Positions 50,927 through 59,771 of a stretch of DNA of 64,000 nt are shown piece by piece (positions within the stretch are counted from its first letter, which is position 1; each line of letters begins with the position of its first letter). The DNA is from Fervidicola ferrireducens (GTDB taxonomy: Bacteria; Bacillota; Thermosediminibacteria; Thermosediminibacterales; Thermosediminibacteraceae). The position numbers and the translations under genes are program-made. The notes beneath the pieces were generated by a model. It was not told the DNA's origin, did no database searches, and worked only from the letters and a program-made list of their open reading frames with translations. Where the stretch lies: the NCBI RefSeq assembly GCF_001562425.1, contig NZ_LOED01000004.1:1-64000 (forward strand), given 5' to 3'.

Positions 50927-52585
50927 TTAATTAGAAAAAATAACCTTGATTATTTCTCTCGGTGTGGTTATCCCTTCAATAACTTTTTTTACTGCAGTTT
51001 CTCGAATGCTCCTAAAACCCATCTGCTTAGAAACTTTTGTAAATTCCTCGGTTAAATTTCCTCTAGTGATTAGTTCCCGATGCTTTTGAGTAAGGAGAAG
51101 AATCTCTGCTATGACAGTTCTCCCGCTAAACCCCGACTTATTACACAGATTACAGCCTTTCCCGTGAAATAGTTTTTGGTTTACACCCAAACCTAATGCT
51201 ATTAAGTCTTGCACCTCCGGTTGGTATTCTTCCTTACAGTATGGACATATTTTTCTTATCAACCTCTGTGAAACTACTCCTATTAAGCTGGAAGCTACCA
51301 ATGATGCCTCCACGCCCATACCGAGCAACCTAGTTATTGACCCAACCGCATCTCCTGTATGTAGAGTTGAAAGGACCAAATGTCCGGTAAGCGCAGCTCT
51401 TACCGCTATCTCCGCCGTTTCCCTGTCCCTTATTTCCCCTACCATTATGACGTTTGGATCCTGCCTCAAAATTGAACGAAGGGCCTGGGCAAAAGTAACT
51501 CCAGCTTTTGGATTTATTTGTAATTGATTTATACCGTCAATTATGTATTCTACTGGATCTTCTAACGTAACTATGTTTTTTGATGAATTATTGATGTGAT
51601 TCAGCATGGAATAAAGAGTCGTCGTTTTGCCACTTCCGGTCGGTCCAGTAACGAGTATCATTCCGTGCGGGAATTGGAGCATTTTCGATATTAAATCCAG
51701 TTCATAGCTGTCAAATCCCAAGTATTTCAAATCCAGTGTCATCCGCTGATGATTGAATATTCTAAGGACCAGTTTTTCTCCGTGAATTGTAGGCATCGTC
51801 GATACCCTAATGTCATAGATGTTATCGTTAATAGGAAAATCAAAATGCCCATCCTGTGCAATTCTTTTCTGAGCTATATCCATGCCACCCATAATTTTAA
51901 TTCTCGTAACTACGGAATCGAGAAGTTCTTTCGGCCATCTGATAACTTCAAATAACTCCCCGTCTATACGATACCTTACTCTGATCTCTTTTCCCTGGGG
52001 TTCTATATGGATGTCACTTGCGCCTTCAGAAATTGCCCTGAATAGAACGGTATTTACCAATTTTATTATTGGAGCGCTTTCTTCATCGTATAAATCCTCG
52101 TATGATGATTCATCCTGAAGTCTAATACCTATGTTCTGTAGAACCTCTTTTATGGAATCTTTTGCCGAATAAAATATTTCTATTGCCCGCTCTATCTGAG
52201 TTTTCGATGCCAGAGCTATTTGAATCTCCTTTCCGGTTATAACCCTTAAGTCGTTTATCGCAACAACGTCTACAGGATCGCTTAAAGCTAAAGTAAGGAC
52301 CCCTTCTTTATATTTGACTGGAAAAGCGTTATATTTTCTTGCAAGGCTCTCTGGTAGGAATTTTATGATCTCAGGATCGATATCATAAGCATTTAGATCC
52401 ACATAGGGTATTCCTAATTGAAATTCCAGGACTTCCATCAACAATTTTTCTTTTATCAACCCAAGCTCAACTAATATTTCACCAATTCGTTTCCCGGTCT
52501 TTTTTTGTAAATCCAGAGCATCTTCAAGCTGGTATTTGGAAATTATATTGTATTCTAACAATATTTCGCCAATTTTTTTAATCAC
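50927..52585 (-). CDS. pilB: Type IV pilus extension ATPase PilB with MshEN domain
   Basis: The AAA-type motor for pilus assembly. The product of about 552 aa has an N-terminal MshEN-like domain with two helical repeats (KIGEILLEYNIISKYQLED; RIGEILVELGLIKEKLLME), known in some relatives to bind c-di-GMP. The GspE core follows: Walker A VTGPTGSGKTTTLY, Walker B-like NVIMVGEIRDRETAEIA, the His box LSTLHTGDAVG and a zinc site CPYCKEEY...CNLC. The GTG at 52585 behind GGTGAT is the likely start. No PilT or PilD is in the window. Confidence 0.94.
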   Translation of the reverse strand: MIKKIGEILLEYNIISKYQLEDALDLQKKTGKRIGEILVELGLIKEKLLMEVLEFQLGIPYVDLNAYDIDPEIIKFLPESLARKYNAFPVKYKEGVLTLALSDPVDVVAINDLRVITGKEIQIALASKTQIERAIEIFYSAKDSIKEVLQNIGIRLQDESSYEDLYDEESAPIIKLVNTVLFRAISEGASDIHIEPQGKEIRVRYRIDGELFEVIRWPKELLDSVVTRIKIMGGMDIAQKRIAQDGHFDFPINDNIYDIRVSTMPTIHGEKLVLRIFNHQRMTLDLKYLGFDSYELDLISKMLQFPHGMILVTGPTGSGKTTTLYSMLNHINNSSKNIVTLEDPVEYIIDGINQLQINPKAGVTFAQALRSILRQDPNVIMVGEIRDRETAEIAVRAALTGHLVLSTLHTGDAVGSITRLLGMGVEASLVASSLIGVVSQRLIRKICPYCKEEYQPEVQDLIALGLGVNQKLFHGKGCNLCNKSGFSGRTVIAEILLLTQKHRELITRGNLTEEFTKVSKQMGFRSIRETAVKKVIEGITTPREIIKVIFSN

Positions 52586-52692
52586 CGTATCACCATTGTA
52601 GTAAATTTTTCCTACATGGTAAATATTCAACGTTATTTTTCAAATTCCTCTAAAAAGCCATAAAAAAAATTGCCTTGTAAAGTTGATAAAAC

Positions 52693-53205
52693 CTAAAATT
52701 TCGTCAAGAGACCTCTTTTTTCCATAAAATCGATCAATTTTTTCTCAAAACGCCTTATAATTCTTGTCCAGAAAAACTCTTGTTCACTTATCGGTTTTAC
52801 CAATATAACCATCATTCCCATCCTTTTGGCCCCCAAGACATCCGTAAATAACTGGTCTCCTACAAAAGCGGTTTCCTTTGCCGAAGTCCCCGTAATTTCC
52901 AATCCTTTTAAAAAGATTTTTTTGCCCGGTTTAAAAGCTCCTGTTACGGCGGGAATCCCCAATTTTTTCGAGCACTCTATTATTCTCCGAGCTAGATTGT
53001 TCGACACTATACAAAATTTAAAGCCTTTTGCCTTGCCTTTTTCAATCCATTCTATAAGTTCATCGTTCACCTCGCTGGAATTCCATGGAACGAGCGTATT
53101 ATCCAGATCTATTAATATAGCTTTGATATCGTTTTTTTTCAAATAGTCAAAATCTATTTCGAAGATGTCCATAACGTAAAAATCTGGCAAAAATAAGTTC
53201 CACAT
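52693..53205 (-). CDS. yqeG: YqeG-family HAD (IIIA) phosphatase
   Basis: A 170-aa HAD-superfamily phosphatase of the YqeG type. Motif I is ILIDLDNTLVPWN with the nucleophile Asp, motif II FCIVSNN, and motif III-IV GAFKPGKK...AFVGDQLFTDVLGAKRMG. YqeG is near ribosome-assembly or shikimate genes in Bacillus; here it lies between sigK and pilB. The substrate is unknown, though the mitochondrial homologue Gep4 is a phosphatidylglycerophosphatase. Confidence 0.93.
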   Translation of the reverse strand: MWNLFLPDFYVMDIFEIDFDYLKKNDIKAILIDLDNTLVPWNSSEVNDELIEWIEKGKAKGFKFCIVSNNLARRIIECSKKLGIPAVTGAFKPGKKIFLKGLEITGTSAKETAFVGDQLFTDVLGAKRMGMMVILVKPISEQEFFWTRIIRRFEKKLIDFMEKRGLLTKF

Positions 53206-53271
53206 AAAGGCCTCCGTAAAAAATAATTTAAATAAAAAAGCGCATATAAATTATATCATACTACGAGCCGG

Positions 53272-53991
53272 TTAACTGCAGCCTTCTGAAAAAAACTCAT
53301 TAAATAATTTTTTTATCGCCTTTTTTTCTATTCTAGATACATAAGATCTAGAAATCCCCAATATCTTGGCTGTTTCTCTCTGAGTTCTTACTTTGCCATC
53401 GTATAACCCGTACCTCAATTCTATTACCCTTTTTTCGCGTTCTTCCAGAACCGTTCCCACTTTGTCTCGGAGTTTCTTTAGCTGAAATTTATTCGTTATT
53501 TCATCTATTATAGCATCGGAATCGGTGCCTAATACGTCCATCAGAGAAATTTCATTGCCTTCCTTGTCGACACCTATGGGATCCTGCAAAGACACTTCAA
53601 CCTTCGTTTTCTTTGTCGAACGAAGATTCATCAAAATTTCGTTTTCTATGCATCGTGCAGCGTAAGTGGCCAGTCGGTTACCCTTGCTTTCATTAAACGT
53701 ATTTATGGCTTTTATTAACCCGATAGTGCCTATAGAAATCAGGTCATCCATATCTTCTCCAGTATTAGCGAATTTTTTAACTATGTGGGCAACTAGTCTC
53801 AAATTCCGTTCTATTAATATGTTTTTAGCCTCTTCGTCACCTTTTTTATATAGTTCGAGATATTTTTCTTCTTCTTCAGGAGTGAGCGGTTGCGGAAAAG
53901 TATTATTGTTATTGATGTACCCCATCCATGTAAGCAGTTCTTTAAAAAATAAAAAACCCAAAGTCAAAAGGGAAGACAGGACGCCTTCCAT
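53272..53991 (-). CDS. sigK: RNA polymerase sporulation sigma factor SigK, uninterrupted
   Basis: Sigma-K directs late mother-cell transcription. The 239-aa protein has a hydrophobic pro-sequence (about 1-20, [15 protein letters not shown]) that the SpoIVFB protease would remove, then [28 protein letters not shown]. Region 2 carries [14 protein letters not shown] and [13 protein letters not shown], and region 4 carries [23 protein letters not shown]. The gene is whole; there is no skin element. ATG behind AGGAGG. Confidence 0.96.
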   Translation of the reverse strand: MEGVLSSLLTLGFLFFKELLTWMGYINNNNTFPQPLTPEEEEKYLELYKKGDEEAKNILIERNLRLVAHIVKKFANTGEDMDDLISIGTIGLIKAINTFNESKGNRLATYAARCIENEILMNLRSTKKTKVEVSLQDPIGVDKEGNEISLMDVLGTDSDAIIDEITNKFQLKKLRDKVGTVLEEREKRVIELRYGLYDGKVRTQRETAKILGISRSYVSRIEKKAIKKLFNEFFSEGCS

Positions 53992-54051
53992 TTGAATCCT
54001 CCTTCCTCGCGTACCTATATAATATGACTTTGGGTGAAAAGAAGTGCATGT

Positions 54052-55641
54052 TTACTTTCCGTTCAAAAAATAAATTTCTTCTGCAATTTTTCTAAAGACA
54101 GGAGCCGCTTTTAAAGGACCTGACTGCCCTTTTTCTATAAAAACGGCTATGATATATCGTGGATTGTCCGCCGGGAAATATCCCACAAACCATGCATGAT
54201 TAGTTCCGTCGCCCAGTTCGGCGGTTCCTGTCTTCCCTGCCGCTTTAAAAACATCTTCCGAAGGAGCTGCGAACAAGCCGCTTCCGTAATCGACCACTGC
54301 CTCGAGAGCTTCTCTTACCTTCCTTACGGTATCCGATGAAATTATTCTCTCCGCCTCTTTTTCTTTAAATTCCAGCTGCTTTACGACTCCGTCTTTATCA
54401 ACCACTTTTTTTACAAGCAATGGAGGTTTTCTAAGGCCGTCGTTCGCTATAATGAACATGATTTGTGCTGCTTGTAACGGCGTAATTTGAAGGTTCCCCT
54501 GCCCTATCGAAAGATTGCCCAGATCGGCATAATAAACATTCTTGTAAGGTGGAATGTAACCAGGTTTTTCTTCCGGCAGTATATCCAATACCGTTTTACC
54601 CAAACCAAATTTCTCCGCGTATTCTAAAATCCTCTCTTTGCCCAACTTTATTCCAAGTTCTATAAAAACAGAATTACAAGAATGAGCGAAAGCCTCTTTT
54701 AGGGTAATACGTCCGTGACCACCCTTTTCATAGCTGCTGCAACGGATTACATTTCCTCCTACCTCTATTGAACCTGTACAAAAAAATTCATCATCGAGTG
54801 TTGCAATCTTTTCTTCCAGAGCGGCAGAAAGAACTACGATTTTAAATATCGAGCCTGGTATGTAAGCTTGCACAGCTCTATTTATAAGAGGTGAATCTTC
54901 ACCTTTAATGTACTTCTCAAGCTCATATTGTTTATAATTCGGTCTACTTGCCATCGCCAAAATCTCACCACTATCAGCATCCATTACGACAACGGCGCCT
55001 TTTTTTACCGATTGATCCATAATTCTTTCCACTATGGATTGTATTTTACTGTCAATTGTCAGATAGACTCCCCACTTTTCTTCGCCGGATGCATCTTTCG
55101 ATATTCCCGGTATGGGTTGCCCCAAACCGTCGAAAAATATATTTGCTTTTTTGTCTCCTTCCAAAATTTGATTGAAAGCTTTTTCTATCCCCGCCTTTCC
55201 GTTGTACCCAACCAGATGAGTAGCAAGGGCACTAGATCCATAACGCATCTTTTTTGAATAAATAAAAATACCAGGGGTCTTGCCGATAAACTTTTTAGTA
55301 ATTTCCAAATTTATGTCCGATAACTTTATACTCTTAGGTTCGTCCGAGTTTGTTTTAGTTAGGACGTTATTTTTCTGCAGAAATTCAATTTCAGTATCTT
55401 TTAGCCACTTTGGAGAAATATAGACATACTTTTCTTCGTAAGAACCCAAAAGAGATTCACCGTTCCTGTCAAAAATTCCACCCCGTGTTACTTCCCCCGA
55501 AACTCCCCGCCATTGAGCCATAGCTTTGCTGGATAAGTAATCGTGAGATAATATTTGAATATCAAAAATCCTTAATATTAAAACTCCTGTTAAAAAAAAT
55601 ATAAAGGCGAACAAAAAACTTATTCTATCGCCCTTATTCAC
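54052..55641 (-). CDS. Class B penicillin-binding protein 2 (SpoVD/FtsI-like)
   Basis: A peptidoglycan transpeptidase anchored in the membrane. The product of about 529 aa has one N-terminal membrane segment (ISFLFAFIFFLTGVLILRIFD), a dimerisation domain (TRGGIFDRNGESLL) and a transpeptidase domain with the SxxK in YIPGSIFKIVV, SCNSVF (SxN) and KTGTAEL. No PASTA domain is present. Its position beside sigK and mltG suggests a role in sporulation or division. The GTG at 55641 behind GGGTGAT is the likely start. Confidence 0.9.
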   Translation of the reverse strand: MNKGDRISFLFAFIFFLTGVLILRIFDIQILSHDYLSSKAMAQWRGVSGEVTRGGIFDRNGESLLGSYEEKYVYISPKWLKDTEIEFLQKNNVLTKTNSDEPKSIKLSDINLEITKKFIGKTPGIFIYSKKMRYGSSALATHLVGYNGKAGIEKAFNQILEGDKKANIFFDGLGQPIPGISKDASGEEKWGVYLTIDSKIQSIVERIMDQSVKKGAVVVMDADSGEILAMASRPNYKQYELEKYIKGEDSPLINRAVQAYIPGSIFKIVVLSAALEEKIATLDDEFFCTGSIEVGGNVIRCSSYEKGGHGRITLKEAFAHSCNSVFIELGIKLGKERILEYAEKFGLGKTVLDILPEEKPGYIPPYKNVYYADLGNLSIGQGNLQITPLQAAQIMFIIANDGLRKPPLLVKKVVDKDGVVKQLEFKEKEAERIISSDTVRKVREALEAVVDYGSGLFAAPSEDVFKAAGKTGTAELGDGTNHAWFVGYFPADNPRYIIAVFIEKGQSGPLKAAPVFRKIAEEIYFLNGK

Positions 55642-55697
55642 ATACAATCACCCATATATAGATTTTCACTTTTTAATTTTTTTATGCTATATAAAAA

Positions 55698-56789
55698 TTA
55701 CCTTTTTTGTTCGCTTTCTTTTTTAGCTTTAAGATGTTCTTCGTATGTTTTGCTAAAAGTATGCGAACCATCCTTATTTGCTACGAAGTATAGATAATCC
55801 ACATCTGCTGGATTTAAAACAGCCTTTATGGACTCCATTCCAGGTGAAGATATGGGCCCAGGAGGAAGCCCGGAATTAATGTAAGTATTGTAAGGTGATT
55901 CTATCTTGAGGTCTTCAAGAGTAAGCACCTCTTTATGCTCTTTAAGTACATATTCTACAGTTGCACATGACTGAAGCGGCATGCCCTTTTTCAATCTATT
56001 CAGAAAAACGGCAGCAATAACTGGTTTTTCACTGTTCAATTTTGCTTCTCTTTCTACTATAGAAGCCAGCGTAATCACTTGATATGTATTAAGCCCCAGC
56101 TTTTTTTCCTTTTCTAGAAATTCTCCATTTCTATAATATACATCGTAAAATCTTTTTATCATTGCATCTATGTACAAGCTTACAGGGCTGTCTTCCGGCA
56201 AGTAGTACGTATCAGGAAACAAAAAGCCTTCCAACGTTGCTCCTGCCGGTAACGTCTTTAAAAATGGATATTTATCTTCAAATAGCGAAGGAACAGCCAA
56301 TCTCAAAAATTCCTCTTTGGCGGCAAGTCCATTGGACTCAAACACTTCGGCTATTTTTTCCAAAGTCAACCCCTCAGGAATAGTCACCTTTTTCAGCGCC
56401 ACTTCTCCTTTTACAAATTTATCTACCATCTCCGGAAGGCTCATGGCATAATTTAAACGGTAGCAGCCGCTTTTAAATTTTGTATCAAGTCGATTTATTT
56501 TCGTATATATTAAAAAAATAAGAGAATTCTTTATCAATCCTTCCTTTTTCAGACTTTCGCCTATGGTCTTTGCCGTCATACCCCTTGTTATCTCAAAGGA
56601 TACTGTGTCTAGCCTTTTTGGATTCGCCGGCGACAGCATCCAAAAGTACCACCAAACCGCAGAAAGACTCAAGAGTAAAGGTATCGCTACAAAAAGCAGC
56701 CTCCATCGCCGTATTTTCTGTCTCCACAGGCTATCCCTAAGCTTTTGCCAGTAAACTTTTATATCTTGCAAGTAAAACCCCACCTTCAT
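55698..56789 (-). CDS. mltG: Endolytic murein transglycosylase MltG
   Basis: MltG cuts nascent glycan strands. The 363-aa protein has one membrane segment (LLFVAIPLLLSLSAVWWYFW), a LysM-like region (TVSFEITRGMTAKTIGESL) and the YceG domain with the catalytic Glu in LASIVEREAKL and YNTYINSGLPPGPISSPG. It overlaps queT by 4 nt. Unlike the usual ruvX-mltG linkage, ruvX is 7 kb away here, with the mobile element in between. Confidence 0.95.
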   Translation of the reverse strand: MKVGFYLQDIKVYWQKLRDSLWRQKIRRWRLLFVAIPLLLSLSAVWWYFWMLSPANPKRLDTVSFEITRGMTAKTIGESLKKEGLIKNSLIFLIYTKINRLDTKFKSGCYRLNYAMSLPEMVDKFVKGEVALKKVTIPEGLTLEKIAEVFESNGLAAKEEFLRLAVPSLFEDKYPFLKTLPAGATLEGFLFPDTYYLPEDSPVSLYIDAMIKRFYDVYYRNGEFLEKEKKLGLNTYQVITLASIVEREAKLNSEKPVIAAVFLNRLKKGMPLQSCATVEYVLKEHKEVLTLEDLKIESPYNTYINSGLPPGPISSPGMESIKAVLNPADVDYLYFVANKDGSHTFSKTYEEHLKAKKESEQKR

Positions 56790-57262
56790 CGAGCTTTATC
56801 GAAATATCTTCTCAAGCCTGTCCTTTTTATAAATAGCAACATAGGTATTCCCAGAAAACCGACAGCGATAAGCTCTCCAAGCGCAATGTAGGAGGCAGTA
56901 AGAGCATAAGGCATATCATATAGCAAGCTGAGATAATACGATACTCCAAGAGCGTTAAGTATTATAGGCGGAATTGCTCCCAGGAACGGATTCGGCATTT
57001 TACTGGTCAAATATGCGGCAACCAGGGTTATAAGACTTCCTCCATATACATCCCACGGACCCAAACCTCCGAGTAAATTCGCCAAGAAACAGCCCACAAA
57101 AAGACCGGGCACTGCAGAACTTTCTATTAAAGGCAAAAGAGTAAGAGCTTCGGAAACCCGCACTTGCAGTGGCCCATAACTTATGGGTTTTAAAAAATAC
57201 GTCAATGCAGCATATATTCCGGCTATTACCGAAGCGCGTACGATATACCTGATAGATCTCAC
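56786..57262 (-). CDS. queT: QueT-type ECF transporter S component (queuosine precursor)
   Basis: QueT family proteins import queuine or a queuosine precursor as the substrate-binding unit of an ECF transporter. The product of about 158 aa has six membrane helices and the family motifs YGPLQVRVSEALTLLP and GLFVGCFLANLLGGLGPWDV. A GTG at 57262 behind AGGATGA is likely; the frame opens at 57283. Its original promoter region has been separated by the mobile element at 57288-59416. Confidence 0.9.
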   Translation of the reverse strand: MRSIRYIVRASVIAGIYAALTYFLKPISYGPLQVRVSEALTLLPLIESSAVPGLFVGCFLANLLGGLGPWDVYGGSLITLVAAYLTSKMPNPFLGAIPPIILNALGVSYYLSLLYDMPYALTASYIALGELIAVGFLGIPMLLFIKRTGLRRYFDKAR

Positions 57263-57287
57263 TAAGCTTTCATCCTGGTTCAAAAAA

Positions 57288-57578
57288 CTTGACTGTTTTT
57301 ATCTCCAGCCAAGTCGGCCCCCAGACCAGGCTTTCGCCTCCTTTCCGGATATTTGATTTGCCCTCCGAGGGGCAGGGCGACAGGGGACCTCGGCCCGGGA
57401 GTCCCACCCGGAACCCGAGCAGGGCGGTTCCCCGCCCTCTTGTCCCGGCCCCAACCAGCACGGACTTAACGGGGTGCAGAGCACCCGCGGATTTGGGTTT
57501 CCCGCAACAAGGGCAACCGCCGCCCGAGCCGCTCTGTTAGAGACGCCTACCGGTTTGTCCGACACCGGCTAAACGGGG
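57288..57578 (-). ncRNA. Possible omega-RNA/right-end region of the TnpB element
   Basis: The 290 nt after the transposase stop are very GC-rich (for example CCGCCC, GGGGCGG and CCCGGG runs) and non-coding apart from chance frames. In TnpB elements this is where the guide-scaffold RNA is made, with the guide taken from the flank, here the queT start. The assignment is by position and composition only; no known scaffold sequence was matched. Confidence 0.35.
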
Positions 57579-59266
57579 TCAACGTAAGGACAGGACGAGC
57601 TTTTTGAGGTCATGCCAGACGGAGTAATACGCCTCCTGCTGCCACTGAGCAAGTCCGTTGTGCAGCAGGAGCTTCCCTTCCAGCCACCTCAAGCAGGCCC
57701 TGACCCTACGGGTCATCCCTCTTCCTTCCCTCGGTGTATAAGGATCGACCTTACAGGTCAGGTTTTGCTTGATTTGGGCTACTAGTTGTTTAAGCTCTTT
57801 CGTTATCCGTTCCTTAAAGCCCATCACCCGGCGGCCTATGCTCAGCGCCGCAGCGCAATGCACTAGAACGGCGTAACGCTCCATGTACTTCCAGTAACCA
57901 ATGGTGGACGTGTGCCGGGCAGGCACGAGCTTAAAGGACACCCCTTCCTTGACAGCCCTCCTGCCCACCGCTTCCACCATTTTCGCAAAGGGAAAGTTTG
58001 AAGCCATTCGGTTGAAGTTTTTGCTGGTGTCCAGCCTGTCCTTGCCAAAATCGAGGTCCTCCAAGATAATCGGCTTACCCAAAAGAATGGCTATGTCAAC
58101 TACTACTTTGGCCAGGACGCCTATCAGGTAGTCCCGCCGGAAGCCGGAAGCATAGGTCAGGTCGGGTAATCTGATGTAGAGAAAGCCGTTCGGGTAAGTG
58201 ATGAGCTGAAACTCTCCTTCATACTTGCCCAGATTGCCGGGGCAGGGGACACGGAAGTCTTCCGGCCACGGCTCAGGCTAGCCCAAAGCACTTACATTGC
58301 ACAATGCCACCCCATCAGGGTTGGTGTCCAGGGCTAAACAACCTTTAGTAAAGTCGGGCTCCCGCACCACGCCAAAGTCGAAAGTCAGATGCACTATATA
58401 GCGGCCTTCCGGGGTACGGACCAGCTCTACTGTGTAAGGCAGCTTCATAGTCAGCCACATCCGCAGCAGGTCCCGGTACTTCTCTGACAGCCACAGCCTG
58501 CCCTCCACCCTGGGAGCATGGCTCATCTTGGAACGGCCAAGGGCGTCTTCGCCCACCTTCTCCGAGAGGTGGGAAATAGTCGCCGCCAAGTAAAATTCCC
58601 CTTCATGGTGGGTTACTTTTATGTTCGGATTGCCACCCTTTGTCTCGTCTCCCCGGGAGTAGAGGCGGTTTTTGCGGGCGGCCTGCCACTCCTCCGCGTG
58701 GTCCGACCTTTGCAGACCCTTTCCCACAGTTTTCTCCCGCCAAACACCACCCCGGGTACGGTCCCGTTTTCCCGGTGAGCCCCCAGTTCGGCTAGCTTCT
58801 CCTCTAAAGACGCTACCCGGTTGTTCCGCCCCTTGACCACCAGGCGGAGTTTTTCAACAATGTCCGGGACATCGCCTTTCCTCTCTGCTTTCACCAGCTT
58901 CCTCATAGCGAGGCCGAGCTTCTTCCTCGCCCGGCCCAGCTTCTTTTCCGTCTCCTCAATCTCCAACTCCAGTAACTCTTTTTGGGAGTCCAGTAAAGCT
59001 TGTACCTTAAGCCTGGCGTCGTCCGCATAGCGGGAGTTGAGTCCGAAGAGCTTCTGGCCAAGTTTTTTGATCTCATCACGGGAAGTGCCTTCCAAGAGCT
59101 GGTTGAAAGCCCACCGCATGCAGGCACAGAAAAGACGCATCTCTGTCACAAGAGGGTCTTCCTCTCCCCGGCTCCATTTCCGCGAGCGAAAGGCCGGGTA
59201 GATCTCCGGAAAGAACTCCCCGCACACAGTCATGCTAAATTTGTCCTTCTCGTGTCTCTTCGGCAT
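57579..59266 (-). pseudogene. IS200/IS605 TnpB-related protein, disrupted
   Basis: Reading minus, the N-terminal part (59266-58619, MPKRHEKDKFSM..., with a coiled-coil region around SQKELLELEIEETEKKL) is frame-shifted near 58690-58710. There WERVCKG should continue into SDHAEEWQAARKN. The second part (to 58278) carries the RuvC-type LDTNPDGVAL, then a single in-frame TAG (58278-58280). The third part (to 57579) carries ILEDLDFGKD (RuvC second acidic motif) and VPARHTSTIGYWKY. The frames otherwise align, so decay is recent: one indel and one stop. The family is that labelled TnpB-related accessory protein in thermophilic Firmicutes. Confidence 0.85.
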
Positions 59267-59387
59267 CCCGTATCAGCTCCCGAAAGCCCTGCCGGATTTT
59301 TCTGCCACCCCTCGCACCATACAGCCGGGCTGAAAAAGAAGTCACTACAGCCAGCAAATCCTCCTTGATTTTTTTTACTCCTATTTT

Positions 59388-59416
59388 AGTTTATCGCTAA
59401 AGCCCTTCCGCGTCAA
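59388..59416 (-). promoter_or_regulatory. Promoter of the TnpB-related pseudogene at the element left end
   Basis: -35 TTGACG (59411-59416), 17-nt spacer, -10 TAAACT (59388-59393) on the minus strand. The -35 begins at the first base inside the inferred left end. The element may carry its own promoter, which could also drive a guide-type RNA. Confidence 0.6.
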
Positions 59417-59447
59417 CTTGAACCACTTTCTATGGAAAATATCCTCC

Positions 59448-59476
59448 TTTACAAATAAAGTTTTTTGTTATATAAT
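59448..59476 (+). promoter_or_regulatory. Sigma-A promoter of the riboswitch-ATPase transcript
   Basis: -35 TTTACA (59448-59453), 17-nt spacer, consensus -10 TATAAT (59471-59476). Transcription should start near 59483, about 25 nt before the yybP-ykoY motif. It is the only plus-strand promoter with a supported gene in the window. Confidence 0.75.
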
Positions 59477-59510
59477 TCCCCTTGAAAACTACATAACAAA
59501 CCTCGTTTAG

Positions 59511-59615
59511 TTAAAGGGGAGTAGCCTAAAAGATAAAGCCATCATCTCGGCAATCTGGAGTAAGTATAACCGGATTGCCTGGCTTTATCTCCCGCTTTTG
59601 GGGGCAAGACCTTTG
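59511..59615 (+). promoter_or_regulatory. yybP-ykoY (manganese) riboswitch aptamer
   Basis: The conserved 5' element AAAGGGGAGTAGC and the 3' element GGGGCAAGACCTTTGACTGT bracket paired segments, notably GATAAAGCC/GGCTTTATC (59531-59539 and 59580-59588) and GGCAATC/GATTGCC. This is the yybP-ykoY class, which senses Mn2+ and in many bacteria activates Mn efflux genes. The 3' element overlaps the 5' arm of the following terminator, consistent with ligand-controlled antitermination. Confidence 0.92.
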
Positions 59616-59663
59616 ACTGTATTTCTATTTCTCTGGAAATCAGTCAAAGGTTATTTTTATTAT
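59609..59663 (+). terminator. Riboswitch-controlled terminator
   Basis: GACCTTTGACTG (5' arm, shared with the aptamer) pairs with CAGTCAAAGGT (59641-59651), followed by TATTTTTATTATTT. Ligand binding that holds the 5' arm in the aptamer would prevent this stem and switch the ATPase on. Confidence 0.8.
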
Positions 59664-59771
59664 TTAAAAACGGGAGGTGAAATTTTTAAAAAATTAAATC
59701 GTATCTTTTTTAGAAGCAAATAATAAAAAAGAGTCTTTATTAAAGGTTACCTTTTAAGGGGAGGGTCTTTT

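Larger units (their letters stand above)
57288..59416 (-). mobile_element. IS200/IS605-superfamily (TnpB-only) element with inferred ends
   Basis: A GC-rich block of about 2.1 kb inserted in the queT leader. On the minus strand the left flank ends in TTCAAG (59417-59422) and the element ends in GTCAAG (57288-57293), a matching pair of the kind used as target and right-end cleavage sequences in this superfamily. Joining the flanks restores a perfect 7-bp hairpin, GGTTCAA-GTTTT-TTGAACC, supporting these boundaries. There is no TnpA. Its only gene is a decayed TnpB-related frame. No target duplication is expected for this class. Confidence 0.65.

Noticed and set aside
57263-57300. preQ1-type riboswitch upstream of queT
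   Set aside because: QueT genes often carry one, and an AAAAAAC-like run is nearby, but the required first hairpin and AAAAAACTAAGG tail are not present; the leader is broken by the element.
57289-57565. Open frames of 63-88 codons at 57270-57565 on both strands
   Set aside because: GC-rich sequence with few stops; proline/arginine-rich products, no SD, lying in the non-coding right end of the element.
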